The notes under the pieces are model-generated. The model was not told the DNA's origin, did no database searches, and was given only the letters and a program-made list of their open reading frames with translations. From NCBI GenBank assembly GCA_029204225.1, contig CM055100.1, positions 56,996,239-57,060,238 of the forward strand: a DNA stretch of 64,000 nucleotides, given 5' to 3'. Below are positions 39,960 to 52,149 of this stretch, one piece after another. Position 1 is the first letter of the stretch, and each line of letters opens with the position of its first letter. Made by a program: the position numbers and the translations under genes. Source of the stretch: Diphasiastrum complanatum (taxonomy: Eukaryota > Streptophyta > Lycopodiopsida > Lycopodiales > Lycopodiaceae).

Positions 39960-41600
39960 TCATCCCATCCCTAATGTGTTGCAGGACCCACTGCAACTCA
40001 TATCGGACGATGTCACCCCGTTTCCACATTGGCATCTTTGTCACTTGGAAAAGCGGAAATCCTCGGTCGCTTGCGTAAACCAAGTGCTTATTGTTGCCAG
40101 TCTTTATCAAAAACCATTTTTTGCAATCCATCGCAATGTAACTAGAATGTCTTATTGTCGCAAATGGTTGACATTCTCAATTTTTTTTTTTGGGGGAGCC
40201 CTTAGCAGCTTTACAACTTGCATGTTCGAGTGATTTCCATGTGTCTCTTTGTTTTGTCACTTGTATCTGCCATTGACGATTTCACTTCTAGCTTCTAGGC
40301 ATATTCTAACTTCTGGGAGGTCTATATCCTCCATTTGCTTCTAGGCGCTTCCGCAATTCTTTTTTCAATTGAAGTTCTAGTCTCAAGGAAAATCTTCGAT
40401 CTGCAGGTTGCACAAACTTCAATTATCAGTCTCAAGGGGATGGACTCATCATAAAAAACTGGTGGTAGGAATAGATTTGGGTGGACAATTTGGTAATGGT
40501 AAGGAAACATGATGAAGGCTTGGTGGAAGGGTGAAGGAACTGATAGTTCTACAGTTGCAGCCTTGGACCCTTGCAATGCCGAGCTTTGACCACCACTTGC
40601 TGGGTGAGGTGCTCACTTTATTTGTAGGTTCACGGTTGTCTTCATCTTTCATTTTCTGCAGCTCGTTACTTTTGGATCTCTTTGGGCTTCATAGGAGGGG
40701 ATTCAGCTATCATTGCTCCAGAGAGTTTCTTTTGATCAAGATTGATCTGACTTATCTGTTGCTTAAGTTTTGCCCTTTCCTTTTCAGCTTTTTGCTTAAT
40801 TTCTTATGTCTTCTAACTGCTTCGCCTGCTTCTTAGATCTTCTTTTGGCTGATCATCCATTGTAGGTGGCAATTAGTCTCCGAAAGTCATTTGCAATGAT
40901 CTATCAGCTGCTTTGGTAAGACTATCAAAAATTGAGAATTTCTCAAAAGAACATTGAACTGATAATAAACAAACAGATGAGAGGAAGGGTGGAGGTGTTT
41001 TCCAATGCTTGTGTTTCCCTTTCAGAAGGATCCTCATCGTGACTGGGGTACTTCTTCTGATTGAGTCTCTTTGGAATACCCATGTATCTTCTTAGTCTTG
41101 TCTTTTTCATATTTGACTTGTGACCTTGGCTGTCGATCTTGCTGATGTTGTTGTTGGCAGCGTAACTGCTCCAGTGGATCCAAGCAGATCCACTCTCTCC
41201 CCCCCCAAAAAAAAATCCGTTGGTGGGGATGCTGTTACTAGTAACTGTTCATTCTCAAGATTGGATTGGTGTGTGAAACACGTAGTTGAAACACGTTGAA
41301 CATGCGATTGGACTAAAGATTGAACAAATTCTAACTAAATTTGTTCCGATCTTGCTATAGTTGACTCGAAGATGAATATGGCAATGAGATACAGGAATCA
41401 ACTCAGACGTGATATGTATTGTGCAAATTTGGTGGATGCGCAAAAATTTGAAACTTTGTATAAGGTGATTGGAAGATTGATAGATGAATGAAAAGTTATT
41501 CTTGAGATACACTACATGATGTCTCCTATTCAATGGCTATCCTTGATGAACTAAAAACAAATCTAGAAAAAGATATGCATTTAGAAGAAATTACTAAAAT
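39960..41600 (-). mobile_element. 3' internal region of the minus-strand Ty3 element
   Basis: The 40 bp before the LTR (GTGGGTCCTGCAACACATTA on the minus strand) match the same position in the 42424-54268 element, so this is its relative's post-pol region. Short coding traces remain: a coiled-coil segment (KQKAEKERAKLKQQISQINL, about 40720-40850) and ELQWVLQHIRDGMM next to the LTR. No gag or pol domain is visible. The right edge is uncertain. Confidence 0.55.
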
Positions 41601-42418
41601 CAATTCCCTTGGTGTTGAGAGGGTTCTTGACATAGGAGTTAAGGAGTGCAATCTACAAAATCAGTGGTTTTTCATGTTTTATTGATCTTGTAAAGTAAGG
41701 AGATTTACTCTCACATGCCCTTATTAAAACAAGGCAGATACTAAAATCTACCATCTTTGATAGCAGATGTGGTAAGATATAGCTTGAGATGCATGTATGG
41801 TTGAGGTACTATGTCCTAATGACCTCTCTGAGCAAGAGATTCAGAACCGAATCTCTATCTGGATTTCCGAATCCTAGATTTATTGTGTATTGGCACATTG
41901 GAAATCTTATCAGCATGTGGAAATACAAATAGCTTTGAGGTTGCAAAAGGGAAGAAAAACTATCAATTCCCTGTGGAGGTTGCTCTTGGTTGGACATTGT
42001 AGTGGATGACGTAATATCGGTTTCACTTTCTTTCGACAAGGACTCATTTCATATTGTCTTTGTGCATTGTGATCTAGCACCCCCTTGCTAACCATAAACA
42101 AATCACAAGCATACCACAACACCTCATAGCATACTCAAGATCCAAAGCCTACTTATGTCCCATACCATAAGCAAGATCCAAACCTCAAGCATACTACCAC
42201 AAGAAAGCACTCTACACACTAGTAGCAACACTAGAGCATAAGCAAAGCAAACAAGAGAGATCTCCCCCCTCCCAATGGGCGCCCTACTACCCTCATATAG
42301 ATGGCCCATGGACCCCTCCAATGCACTATGGAGTTCCATGCACATCCAATGAGAGAGAGAGAAGCCTAGGGGAGTTAAAGAATCTCCAAGAGCCTGCATA
42401 GACTTATGGAAGGTCACG
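41600..42418. other. Unassigned DNA left of the complete Tat-like element
   Basis: I find no domain here. A short minus-strand frame (42039-41809) with SNQEQPPQGIDSFSSLLQPQ is not recognisable. The last 35 bp form the left arm of an imperfect palindrome whose right arm lies beyond 54268. Confidence 0.4.
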
Positions 42419-42423
42419 AGACT

Positions 42424-43518
42424 TGTTAGCAGATTCTAGAGAATCTCCAAGTGTCGAGCCAAGCTGAAGACACAAGTTATCTCTCACCCATGACCGAGGA
42501 GGTCTCAGAAGGAAGAGAGCAGAAGAAGCTGAGAGTCGGGCATGAGAGCCGAGGAATTACTAGCTAGGAAGATAGTGAGTTATCTATGTGAGCCTACATA
42601 GTGTATCCCAAAGAAGAAATGACCATGTAGGAGCTGATAATATTTCCTAGGCATTGTAATTAGATGTAGACCCCCTTAAACTAGTAAGAGTGAGACACCT
42701 TTTGAAGGTGACCTTTAGTGGAAGGGCAAATTCCACATGTAATTTCTAATTTGGTGGAATTGCCACTTGGGCTCCACGTGGACAACCTTCTTGCTTATTT
42801 AAGGGCCCCCCCTCTCTTATGAGGGAGCTTTTTGATGTATTGTCAAGTTCTCTTGAGCTAATAAAGAGGATCATCCACTAGTTCTTAATGATAGCTAAGC
42901 TCCTTGTTCATGGCAATGTTCTTGAGTGAGATTTCTATGAGCATGCTTGATTCCTTTGCATTGTGGATTAACTAGGTTCTTGTTTCTTGTTTCTTGCTTA
43001 GTTGTGGATTAGGATTCAATTCTTGTTTGTGGAATGAGGTAGTAATCAGCATTCAAGTAAACTAGATAGACTGGTTTGTGGTATAATTCTTGCATACTCC
43101 CTTACAGCCTAGTTCATGATTGTTCTTGAGCAATCTAAGCATCAAGAAATGAGTGTTTCTTGATTCTTAGACTGTAAAAATACTGCTAGAAATCTTGTTT
43201 CTTGTTTCTTGAATCTTGTTTCTTGTTCCAGTAGTTAATCTTCTCTTGATTTTTTTTGATTCAGTAGATAATAAGATTGCTCCCTGTTCTAAAATGCTGA
43301 TCCTCTTGAGCTGTAGATGGTTATATGGCTGGTTATGCATGTAGTTGAGTATCGAAACCATGTCTCCCACTGACAGGCTGGGAAATACATGCTGAAAACT
43401 GAGTAACGCTTCTGTTTGTAACTGTTCTAATAAGAAGAAGTACCATAAAGAACCGTAACTATAGAAGTATAAGAAAAAGCAGAAAACCGTGTTCACAGAT
43501 TCAAGGAATCCGTGAACA
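42424..43518 (+). repeat. 5' LTR (1095 bp)
   Basis: It begins TGTTAGCAGATTCTAG and ends CGTGAACA. It contains TTATTTAAGGG as a TATA-like element near 42795, just before a polyC run, and the AGCTAATAAAG polyadenylation-type signal near 42860. Confidence 0.92.
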
Positions 43519-43520
43519 TT

Positions 43521-43532
43521 TGACGTCGTTGC
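43521..43532 (+). promoter_or_regulatory. Degenerate primer-binding site
   Basis: TGACGTCGTTGC starts two bases after the 5' LTR. It differs at two transitions from TGGCGCCGTTGC, the tRNA-Asp type site of many Athila/Tat elements. Confidence 0.55.
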
Positions 43533-43703
43533 ACAGCTCCACATACATTAAACCGCCCAAACCATTCCGATCTGTGCCACACACCCATCGCTCTCCGAAC
43601 TTCCATGCCTTCATCACATAGCACACCATTTTCATCCTGTCTACCGCGAACCGCACTTCTCAACTGACGCCTCACGCTCATTTCCAAGTTGAGCCACTAT
43701 TCA

Positions 43704-44168
43704 ATCTCGACTGGCACCAGAGCCATCTTTCAAATCTCGACCAATGCGCTACAGTCTAATATCAACCGATGGCCTTTAGTTAGATCTCAACCGACACACT
43801 GCATCAGATTTCAACCGACGTCATCCTCTTAAATCTCAACCAATAGCCTTCACTTAGGTCTCGACCGACGCTTCGTGTCAGATCTCAACCAACGGCCCTC
43901 AATCAAATCTCGACCGACGCCTATTCACTCAAATCTCAACCGACGGTCAGTATTAAATCTCAACCGACAACCTCGCGTCAGATCTCATCCGACGACCTCC
44001 CGTCAGATCTCGACCGACGACCTCGCATCAGATCTCGACCGACGCCCTCGCCACAGATCTCGACCGACGCCCTCGCCACAGATCTCGACCGATAGCTTCG
44101 CAACAGACCTCAACCGACGTTTCCACCTCAGTTCTCAACCGATGGCTAATCTCAGATCTCAACCGATC
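43704..44168 (+). repeat. 25-bp repeat array 1, between PBS and gag
   Basis: About 18 units share the core ATCTC(A/G)ACCGACG with variable tails such as CCCTCGCCACAG. Spacing is close to 25 bp. The array generates a false NLNRR/SDLDRRP reading frame. Confidence 0.88.
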
Positions 44169-44849
44169 CTTTGACCATCTAGTCCATATTCACCAGCATT
44201 ACAGTCACTACGACCACTCGTAACAACCACATTGATCTGTCTGACCATTTTGCATAGTGGCAACTGTATCCAACCGTAGCAAACAAACGTATAGCCCACG
44301 AACTCATCTCTGTTCTTGACCCGTGGAGACCGACACTGACCGCAGCAAACCGCAATCCTACGACTATATTCGGCCGCCACAAACCGCAATAAGCCACAAT
44401 CCCACGACCCTACGTCTACCCTCGGTCGCCCCTAACCGTAGCAGACCGCAATCATATGGCCTACGACCCCTTCCTCACCTCCAACCACCAATCGACCACC
44501 CTTTCCCACATTTTGCACAGCAACGTTGACGCCGCACCCAGCCGTTGCTACAGCCACAAGCCATTGAGACCGCAACCGACTGCCAAAAAAAAAAAAAATT
44601 TGCAATAGATCGCCACAACTCGTATTGCACCGCTACCACCGCATTTTATCGTTCCACCACCTTAGCCTTATCCATTGCCACTAGTCGCATTACACTCGCA
44701 TCAACCGTGGATCCGTAGCAACCGCATTCCAACACCCGTATCCATCGTAACCAGAGTCCAAGTGCATATTTACACAGTCCTACGACACTCTACATGCTAT
44801 CATGGATCGCCCTTAGGATCCGAATTCTACGGAGGACTATCCACCAGAG

Positions 44850-45943
44850 ATGGTTTCCCCATCCACCGAACATGCTCGATTTAACAGATATTCTTGGAGG
44901 AAATCTCAAGTCCAAGAGACATCCACGAACCCATTCGATAGATGGGAACCTATGCGTTATGAAGCTCCATACGAACGACCACAATTTCATGCTGCCGAAT
45001 CCTCACATGCAAGAGCTCACTTAAACGGAGCTTTCGCAAATAATGTTCCACGTACTGAAAAAAGGACCCCAAAGCTCGACTTACCTAAGTACGATGACAA
45101 CACTGATCCTCAAAGATTTCTTCAAGTCTTTGAGAATGCATGTGATGTCTATGACGAAACATCACCAGACGCCATGATTCAACTGTTCTCGATGACCATG
45201 ATCGATCGAGCACGAAAATGGTTTTTTAACCTTGATCGTGAAGATAAACGTGACTGGTCACTCTTGAAGGAGGCCTTTATTAAATGCTTCAAGCCATTTC
45301 GCTTGATAGAAAGTCCTTTTGTCAAACTAAGTAATATCAAAATGACAAAAGACAAAAAAGTACATGACTACATTGAATGATTTAAACGATTAAAAAGTTA
45401 GGTACAAGAGCAACCCACCAAATCCATGCTCATCATTTGGTTCCTCGTTGGACTCCCACGATTGATAAGACGTGAACTTCATTCCAATGATGAATATACA
45501 TCATTGAAACAAGCCATGTCTGATGCCATTCAGAAAGAAGACGAGGGCTCAGATGTTGATGAACCACGAGAATGGAGAGCACATCGTGCTGTCCAAGAAG
45601 CTCACCCAAACGATGACACTCGAGAACAGTTATGGAAGACACATATGGAGTTGCTTAACCAGCAACACCAACAATAGATGGAAAAACTCACAAAAGAGTT
45701 TCAGAACACTCTTAAGTCTATCCAGAGTTCAATGCCGGGTCAGTTACCCACTGGCCAAATCCACCATAGACGAGAGAACATGTGGTGCCCTCACTGTCGA
45801 GGTGCACACACTGGCAATGAGTGCACTTCATACCAACCGGTCCTAGATACTTCCTTGATCAAATGTGAAATCTATGACTTTATGGGCCATACCTCTCTTT
45901 ATTGCTATTATAACCCGAGGAACCAGCCTCACAACCAGTCATG
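44850..45943 (+). pseudogene. Tat-like gag with zinc knuckles
   Basis: The capsid region reads PKLDLPKYDDNTDPQRFLQV, ...W.FNLDREDKRDWSLLKEAF, VHDYIE stop. After TGA (45378) and TAG (45402) come IIWFLVGLPRLIRREL, a further TAG, a coiled coil and the knuckle CPHCRGAHTGNEC. The relative at 59673-60543 has Arg, Trp or Gln where these stops are, so each fits one transition. Confidence 0.85.
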
Positions 45944-46118
45944 AGGACATTATCAACCTCCTAGGCAACCATTTGTTTCACAACACCACCACATGACTTA
46001 TAAACCACGAAACAACCAGGTCCATATACAAGAGTTGCCCAGACAACCTAGACATGACCCTCAACCACAGCTGGCACTCTTAGGACCACCACCAAGAGGA
46101 CAACAATATCTAGGAGCG

Positions 46119-46560
46119 CAAATAGGTGTTGCTAAGGGAAATAACATCACACTACCTTTGTCCTATGAAGATTATCCCATAGTATCTGCTATCCTCGATA
46201 GCAGATCAGACATTAATATAATGGCTTTGTCATTGGCAAAGTCATGGGGCTTCCATATCCTCAATCAACCATGATATGAACTTCGCATGGCTGATCAACG
46301 AGTTACCAACCTTGATAATCATTTATCAAATATAAAAGTTCGGATAGCAAGTGTCAAGTTTATTATCGATTGTGTCATCTTAGACCTACTAGAAGATGCT
46401 AATACATATAAACTCCTTCTTGGTACACCCTGGCTCCAGATGGCAGGTGTTGTCCAAGACTGGAAGCATAGTAAAATTACCTTTGGCAACCACGAGAAAC
46501 GAGTCACAGTTGAATCAGCAGGCCATGTCAAGCCAGCCAAGGTATACGATGATTGGTCAT
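46119..46560 (+). pseudogene. Tat-like protease, active site altered
   Basis: The segment GVAKGNNITLPLSYEDYP leads to ILDSRSDINIMALSLAKSWG, where this family normally has DGGSG; the relative at 61660 keeps it. LLGTPWLQMAGVVQDWKHSK is the usual C-terminal part. A TGA lies between at 46273. Confidence 0.82.
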
Positions 46561-47384
46561 CTACAACATATGATGAATCAGATAGTGTTCCGATCGAACC
46601 AAAAGGCCACTATACACAATCCACAGACATAATCAATTGGGGTCATGCACTAGCCACTGTGGACTGTGCGGATTCCAATCGATGTCGTATCGAAACCGCT
46701 GCAACAGATGTGGATATTATCTCATCTTCTATAAACATTGACACACCCATCATCCCACTTATGATGATTGACCCGATTCCTATAGCTTGGTGCCTAGGAG
46801 AACCTAATATCTCTACCGCCCATGTTTTGGAAGAAGGTCTTCTTTCCATAGATGATGTAGAAATGACGGATGAACATGTACTCCTCTATCTAGATGCCCA
46901 ACCTCATCCACCAAAATCGATTCCTAAGGAGATCAAGACTCCAGGACTGTTGGCTCATGTCCAACTGACGTCCAAAATACCCAACACACATACAGGCCCA
47001 AATCCAAAGTTTATACATGGGATGTGTATCCAGACGAATTCTGGGATACAATTAATGATAATATAATAAGTGAGGTAACAACACCGCCCACTCAAAAACC
47101 GCAAAAACCTCGGTTACAAAAAAATAAAATCATTGATACACAATTAATCGAGCGTCAAAAACAGATGCGTGTGAAGCTTAAACAGCCCATAAAGCCCTTG
47201 TCTAAGGAGATAGAAATCAAACAATCAGACCAAGCTTTCATGTCCGGTAGTGAATCAACTCAGATAATTCCCAAAGTCGTAGAACATTTTGTGGACCCAC
47301 CTTTTGATCTTCCACAGAAGTTCAAAGATTTTACACCGGATGACGTTGTTATCCTTACATCGGATCGTGGAGATTTATCTCGAC

Positions 47385-48158
47385 GATCTAGGTATACATT
47401 CTTCCGCTGCTACGCACCTAGATGCCTTGGAGAAAATCTTCATTCGTTGTCGTAGGTTCGGCATCTCACTAAACCTTGATAAATGCCAAATATGTGTCAC
47501 CCACGGGGTTGTACTCAGGCATATAATATCAAAGGACAGTATTTCTACCGACCCATCAAAAATCAAGGCTATTGTGGACATGCCCCTACCTGCAACAGTG
47601 AAGGAAGTATATGTCTTCCTCGGTCATACCAACTATTATTCCTGGACCGAAGAACGAATTAAGGCCTTTGAGGAGTTGAAAACAGCCCTCACAACGGCTC
47701 CCATACTATGCTCGTCAGATTACACGAAAGAGTTCCATGTACATATTGACGCAAGTAAGTATGCCATTGGAGGCCTTCTTGCACAACCAGACGAGTATGG
47801 CAAAGACTTTCCCATACGTTTCTTAAGCCTGCAACTCGTGCCTGTTGAAGTAAACTTTACAACTACCGAGAGAGAAGCATTGGCAATGGTCTACACTGTA
47901 CAACAACTAAGACATTATTTATTAGGCCAGACCTTTGTTTTCTACACAGACCATCAAGCACTTCTATATATCGTTAATAAGTCCTGTAAGACGGGAAGAA
48001 TAGCTCGATGGCTACTGATTTTGGAGGAATTTAATTTCCGTGTAGTCGTTCGGAAAGGGACCTTACATTTCATGGCAGATCACCTTTCCAGACTACCAAG
48101 TGATGAAAGAGCAACTGCACCAGTCAACGACGATCTTCCTGATGCGTGCCTTTTTTAG
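47385..48158 (+). pseudogene. RT remnant (YLDD onward) fused to RNase H
   Basis: The sequence PDDVVILTSDRGDLSRR, which belongs before RT, is followed at once by IYLDDLGIHSSAATHLDALE, so fingers and palm A are deleted. The thumb follows (HGVVLRHIISKDSISTDPSK). RNase H is complete: FHVHIDASKYAIGGLLAQ, TTTEREALAMVYTVQQLRHY, FYTDHQALLYI and FMADHLSRLP. Confidence 0.88.
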
Positions 48159-48159
48159 A

Positions 48160-49335
48160 TCGATACTACACCCTTATGGGCTGAGGAGATCACTCAGTTT
48201 CTCACAGCATGTCGACTAAAAGAGGGCCTGAGTACAACGGATTTTTTTTTTTTAATAAAAGCAGCGCCCTTTCAGTTAATTGCGGGACAACTTTACAAAA
48301 GGGGCGTTGACGACATTATTCGACGATGTGCTTATGAATCTGAGATATGACCGATAATATCTCATGCTCATGAGGGCATTGGAGGTGGCCACTTTTCTGC
48401 TGAAGCCACAACGAAGATTATCCTTTGAGCGGAATTGTGGTGGCCATCTTTGTTTAAAAACACGTGCTATCATTAAAGCGTGTGATGTCAATCAACGAGC
48501 AAAGAAAAATACCAAAGCAGACTTCACACCATTGACTCCCATTATAGAAGACGAAGCCTTCCATAAGTGGGGGATTGACTTTGTTGGACCAATCAGTCCA
48601 GCAGCAAAACATACCCTGATACATCCTCATAGCCACAGATTACACAACTAAGTGGGTGGAGGCTCGAGCAACGAAGGCAGTTGTATGTTTTCTTTACGAA
48701 AACATTATTACCCGTTTTGGCTGTCCCACAGAGCTTGTTAGTGATCGCGGCATGCATTTTTTAAATGTTGTTGTTGATAACCTCCTACGTCATTATCTTG
48801 TCGGTCACAGAAAAAGTACACCATACTATCCTAGGTGTAATGGCCAAGCTGAATCAACTAACAAGACGATCTGTAAAATTTTAACCAAGATAGTTGAAAC
48901 CAGTCGCTCTGATTGGGAAACAAAACTTTTCTCAGCTATCTGGGCTTACCGCACCACCCCGAAGAAAGCCACTGGGTGGATTACACCTTTCCACTTAGTA
49001 TATGGTCAAGAAGTGGTAATGCCCGTAGAATTCTTAGTACCTTCGCTAAGAGTTACAGACGATTTTTCAACAGATCTCTGTGAAAAGGCTTCAATAGAAC
49101 AACAAGTCAAAACCAGACTATTTACGTTAGCCCAGTTATGCGAGACAAGACTAATATCTTATCACGCACAACTAGTTAGCAAACAACGCCAAAAGGCCTG
49201 GCATGACCGTCACTTGCGCAATAAAGATCTACACTTAGGTGACCAGGTGCTTCTTTATACATCAAAGAAGCACCCCGACAAATTGAAGTTCATAAGTGAG
49301 GGGCCATACATTATTAATAATTTTTTTTCCTAATG
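48160..49335 (+). pseudogene. Tat-like integrase
   Basis: The zinc finger remnant has ISHAHEGIGGGHFSAEAT and CDVNQRAK. The core carries all three acidic residues: WGIDFVGP (D), LVSDRGMHF (D) and NGQAESTNK (E). The C-terminal domain reads DQVLLYTSKKHPDKLKFISE. A stop near 48358 and frame changes near 48410 and 48640 break it. Confidence 0.88.
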
Positions 49336-49814
49336 GTGCAGTCTAATTACAAACACTTGATGGGATACTCCTAGACACTGTTGTAAACGGTGGTCGTCTA
49401 CGGCGGTATTATGAAGAGTTATTCTTTGTTGACCCAATTTAACATCTTTTCCCTAGTACATATTCTACATTTATCTTTATTTTATTATTTTTAATTTAAT
49501 TTAATTTAATTTTCTTACTTGTACTTTTCGTTTTGCATGCCTTGTTTTATGTCCTTTCTATGATTTTCCCTTCCTATACATACTCATGGGTCATGAATGT
49601 CCTAGATCAACAAATGATAGGCTACACCATAGGAACTGATTCTCATACTTTAGCCACCTCATCTCTATGTCTTACTGGTATCTCAGGCATACAACCATTC
49701 CTAGGGATACACTTTTCTCATAAGAACTTCTACTCTGTACCACAGTCATATTTTCCCCCTGAAGTTCTTCACTTGCATACAATAGATCCATTCATTCATA
49801 TTGAGGTTTTGACA

Positions 49815-50285
49815 AATCTCAACCGACGGGATCCACTTCAATCTCAACCGACAGGATCCACTTCAATCTCAACCGACGGGATCCACTTCAATCTCAACCG
49901 ATGGGATCCACTTCAATCTCAACAGATGGATCTTCATAAGAATCTCGACCGATGGACCTTCATAAGATCTCAATTGACGGACTTTCATAAGATCTCGACC
50001 GACGAACCTTCATAAGATCTCGACTGACGGACCTTCAGAAGATCTCGACCGATGGACTTTCATAAGATCTCGACTGACGGACCTTCACAAAATCTCGACT
50101 GACAGACTTTCATAAGATCTCGACCGACAGACCTTCATAAGATCTCGACCGATGGACTTTCATAAGATCTCAACCGACGGACCTTCACAAGATCTCGACC
50201 GACGGACTTTCATAAGATCTCGACCGACGGACCTTCACAAGATCTCGACCGACGTGACTTCATTAAAATCTCGACCGACGCTACA
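49815..50285 (+). repeat. 25-bp repeat array 2, after integrase
   Basis: About 18 units. The first four read AATCTCAACCGACGGGATCC plus ACTTC; later ones read AGATCTCGACCGACGGACCT plus TCATA. The core equals that of array 1. Confidence 0.9.
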
Positions 50286-50867
50286 GACACATCCCATCTC
50301 GCCTGCGCCCACCCAAAGGCGTCCATAAATGCCATCACTTTGACCACATTCGCACCTCAGCGAAGTGCGAACTCTGGAGCTCCCTGGCGACGATCCTCTG
50401 ACGATTTTCAAACTCTCCTACATGATCCTGGCGCTCTTTCATCCAGTACATCCGTCAGTGCTTCTAGACCATCTCCACCCAGTTTCAGCCATCCTCGTGT
50501 ATTTGTCATTGAGAGCGCCATCACAAACTGTTACCAACCCTAATATCGCCAGTGGAGAACAAAGCATTTGATACATTTTGCATGATGAGAGGTAGTGTTA
50601 GCAAGCATTCCAAATGCTTCCGTTACACTATTGAGCATCAGCTTTTAATCTTCCATACTTTTCATCCTCTCCAAACAACCGTCTTAACCTCTTCCGCTTA
50701 GTCACAACCATATACCCACATCTTCTTTTTTGGAACCTCTACAGCCCATAGTTCACACCATACTTCGATTATCACACATCCTTCATACCCTTCCATCCAC
50801 AACACCTCCACTTTCACACACCCTCCTTCCCATCTTCAGTTTCTCACAGTCCATTCCTTTCACTCTA

Positions 50868-51058
50868 TCTCAGCCGACGCATTTCACTCCATCTCAGCCG
50901 ACGCATCTTCACTCCATTTCAGCTGACGCATCTTCCTTCCATCTCAGCCGATGCCTTTTCAACTCCATCTCAGCCGACGCATTTTCCACTCCATCTCAGT
51001 CGACACCTTTTCCTTCCATCTCAGTTGATGCCCTCCGCTCCCATCTCCACCGACACCC
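50868..51058 (+). repeat. 25-bp repeat array 3, before the accessory ORF
   Basis: Seven to eight units with core CATCTCAGCCGACGC at 25-bp spacing, again related to arrays 1 and 2. Confidence 0.85.
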
Positions 51059-51099
51059 TTTTTTCCAGATTATTTGTTTCTCTCTTTTTCCAATTTCTT

Positions 51100-51836
51100 C
51101 ATCATGTCTACCAACCCTGCCTCCAGCTCTAATGACCCCGCAACCAATAAGCTCCATCCGCTTATCCACATTGAATTTTATAGAAGTGCAACACTGGTAC
51201 CAACAGACAACAACTTTCTTTCAAGCCATTGAGTTCCAAATGCCTGTCCTAATGGGGTATCAAAGCCCCTATCTTGTGCATATGATCTACGCCAACTACA
51301 ATGCTACAACAAGGTCGTGCCAGCTAATAGTCCCTCCTGTGAGGAACTATGTTTAAAACCTATCATTTGCATCGGCCGACTTGCAACCTTTTGGGTCCCC
51401 AAGAGGACCCAATGCTATCACGAGAACACTTAAGAAAATCGAGCAGACAACGTATTTCAAATTTATTGATCCATCAGTGGCAAACTGGAAAAACAAGGAT
51501 GGGTATCGAGTTGACACAATCAATGACTCCCAATTACAAGCGACATGTGCGTACGTGAGAAATTTTGAAAACATTGTGGCCAAACAAGAGAAAATCATGT
51601 TGGAGTCCCAGAAGCAGCTGGAAGAAACCACGAAGGCCCTGCAGCAAGACTTGGACAAGGTGAACCAATTATGGGACACGGCGTGCAAGGCTCAAGCAGG
51701 TTCTCAAATAACAAAGCCACGGGAAGATGATGGGAATGATGGAGCAGGGAATCAAGATGGGCAAACCCACCCTTCAGACGGTAGCTCAGAATCGGGTGGC
51801 CAGAGAGCCGGTGCTGCTTCCATGACTTTTTTCTGA
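51100..51836 (+). pseudogene. Accessory ORF A after pol (unknown function)
   Basis: A plus-strand frame begins MSTNPASSSNDPATNKL near 51105. The main frame carries IEVQHWYQQTTTFFQAIEFQ, YLVHMIYANYNATTRSCQ and IVPPVRNYV, a TAA at 51354, then LQPFGSPRGPNAITRTLKKI and a coiled coil (IVAKQEKIMLESQKQLEETT), ending at 51836. The layout resembles 27671-28057 in the other Tat-like element. There is no signal peptide or membrane segment, so it is not an ordinary envelope. Confidence 0.6.
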
Positions 51837-52149
51837 CCCCCTCCCACCTTTAACCCTTCCTCTTACTTTGCATTTAATTTTTCAGAAACATTCATTCCAA
51901 CTTACCCAATTCTTCCATCTCCCCCCTCTTCATCACCTCCTAGCAAAATAATGGGCCCATCAAAAGGTCCAGCTGACACTTACAAACTCCGATGGAATGA
52001 GTTCCTCCAACAACTCCACTCCCCCGGTGCTGCGTATAACTTGTTTATTTCCGCCTTCTCCTAAACCCATCACCCCCGCACCCCTCTCTCCAGATCATTC
52101 CATCCCCGACCTTCCAGAAACTAACATCGACATGGGGGGTGATAACGAC

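Noticed and set aside
42013-42082. Possible tenth palindromic unit starting ATATCGGTT
   Set aside because: Only the first nine bases match; the other arm is not convincing and the length does not fit exactly.
43875-44174. Plus-strand frame with repeated DLDRRP/ISTD-type residues, and the similar one at 49533-50015
   Set aside because: Both arise from the 25-bp minisatellite arrays, where any open frame is repeated.
43704-50285. CRISPR-like appearance of regularly spaced repeats
   Set aside because: The period is 25 bp with no conserved repeat plus unique 30-bp spacer structure, and the setting is a plant retrotransposon.
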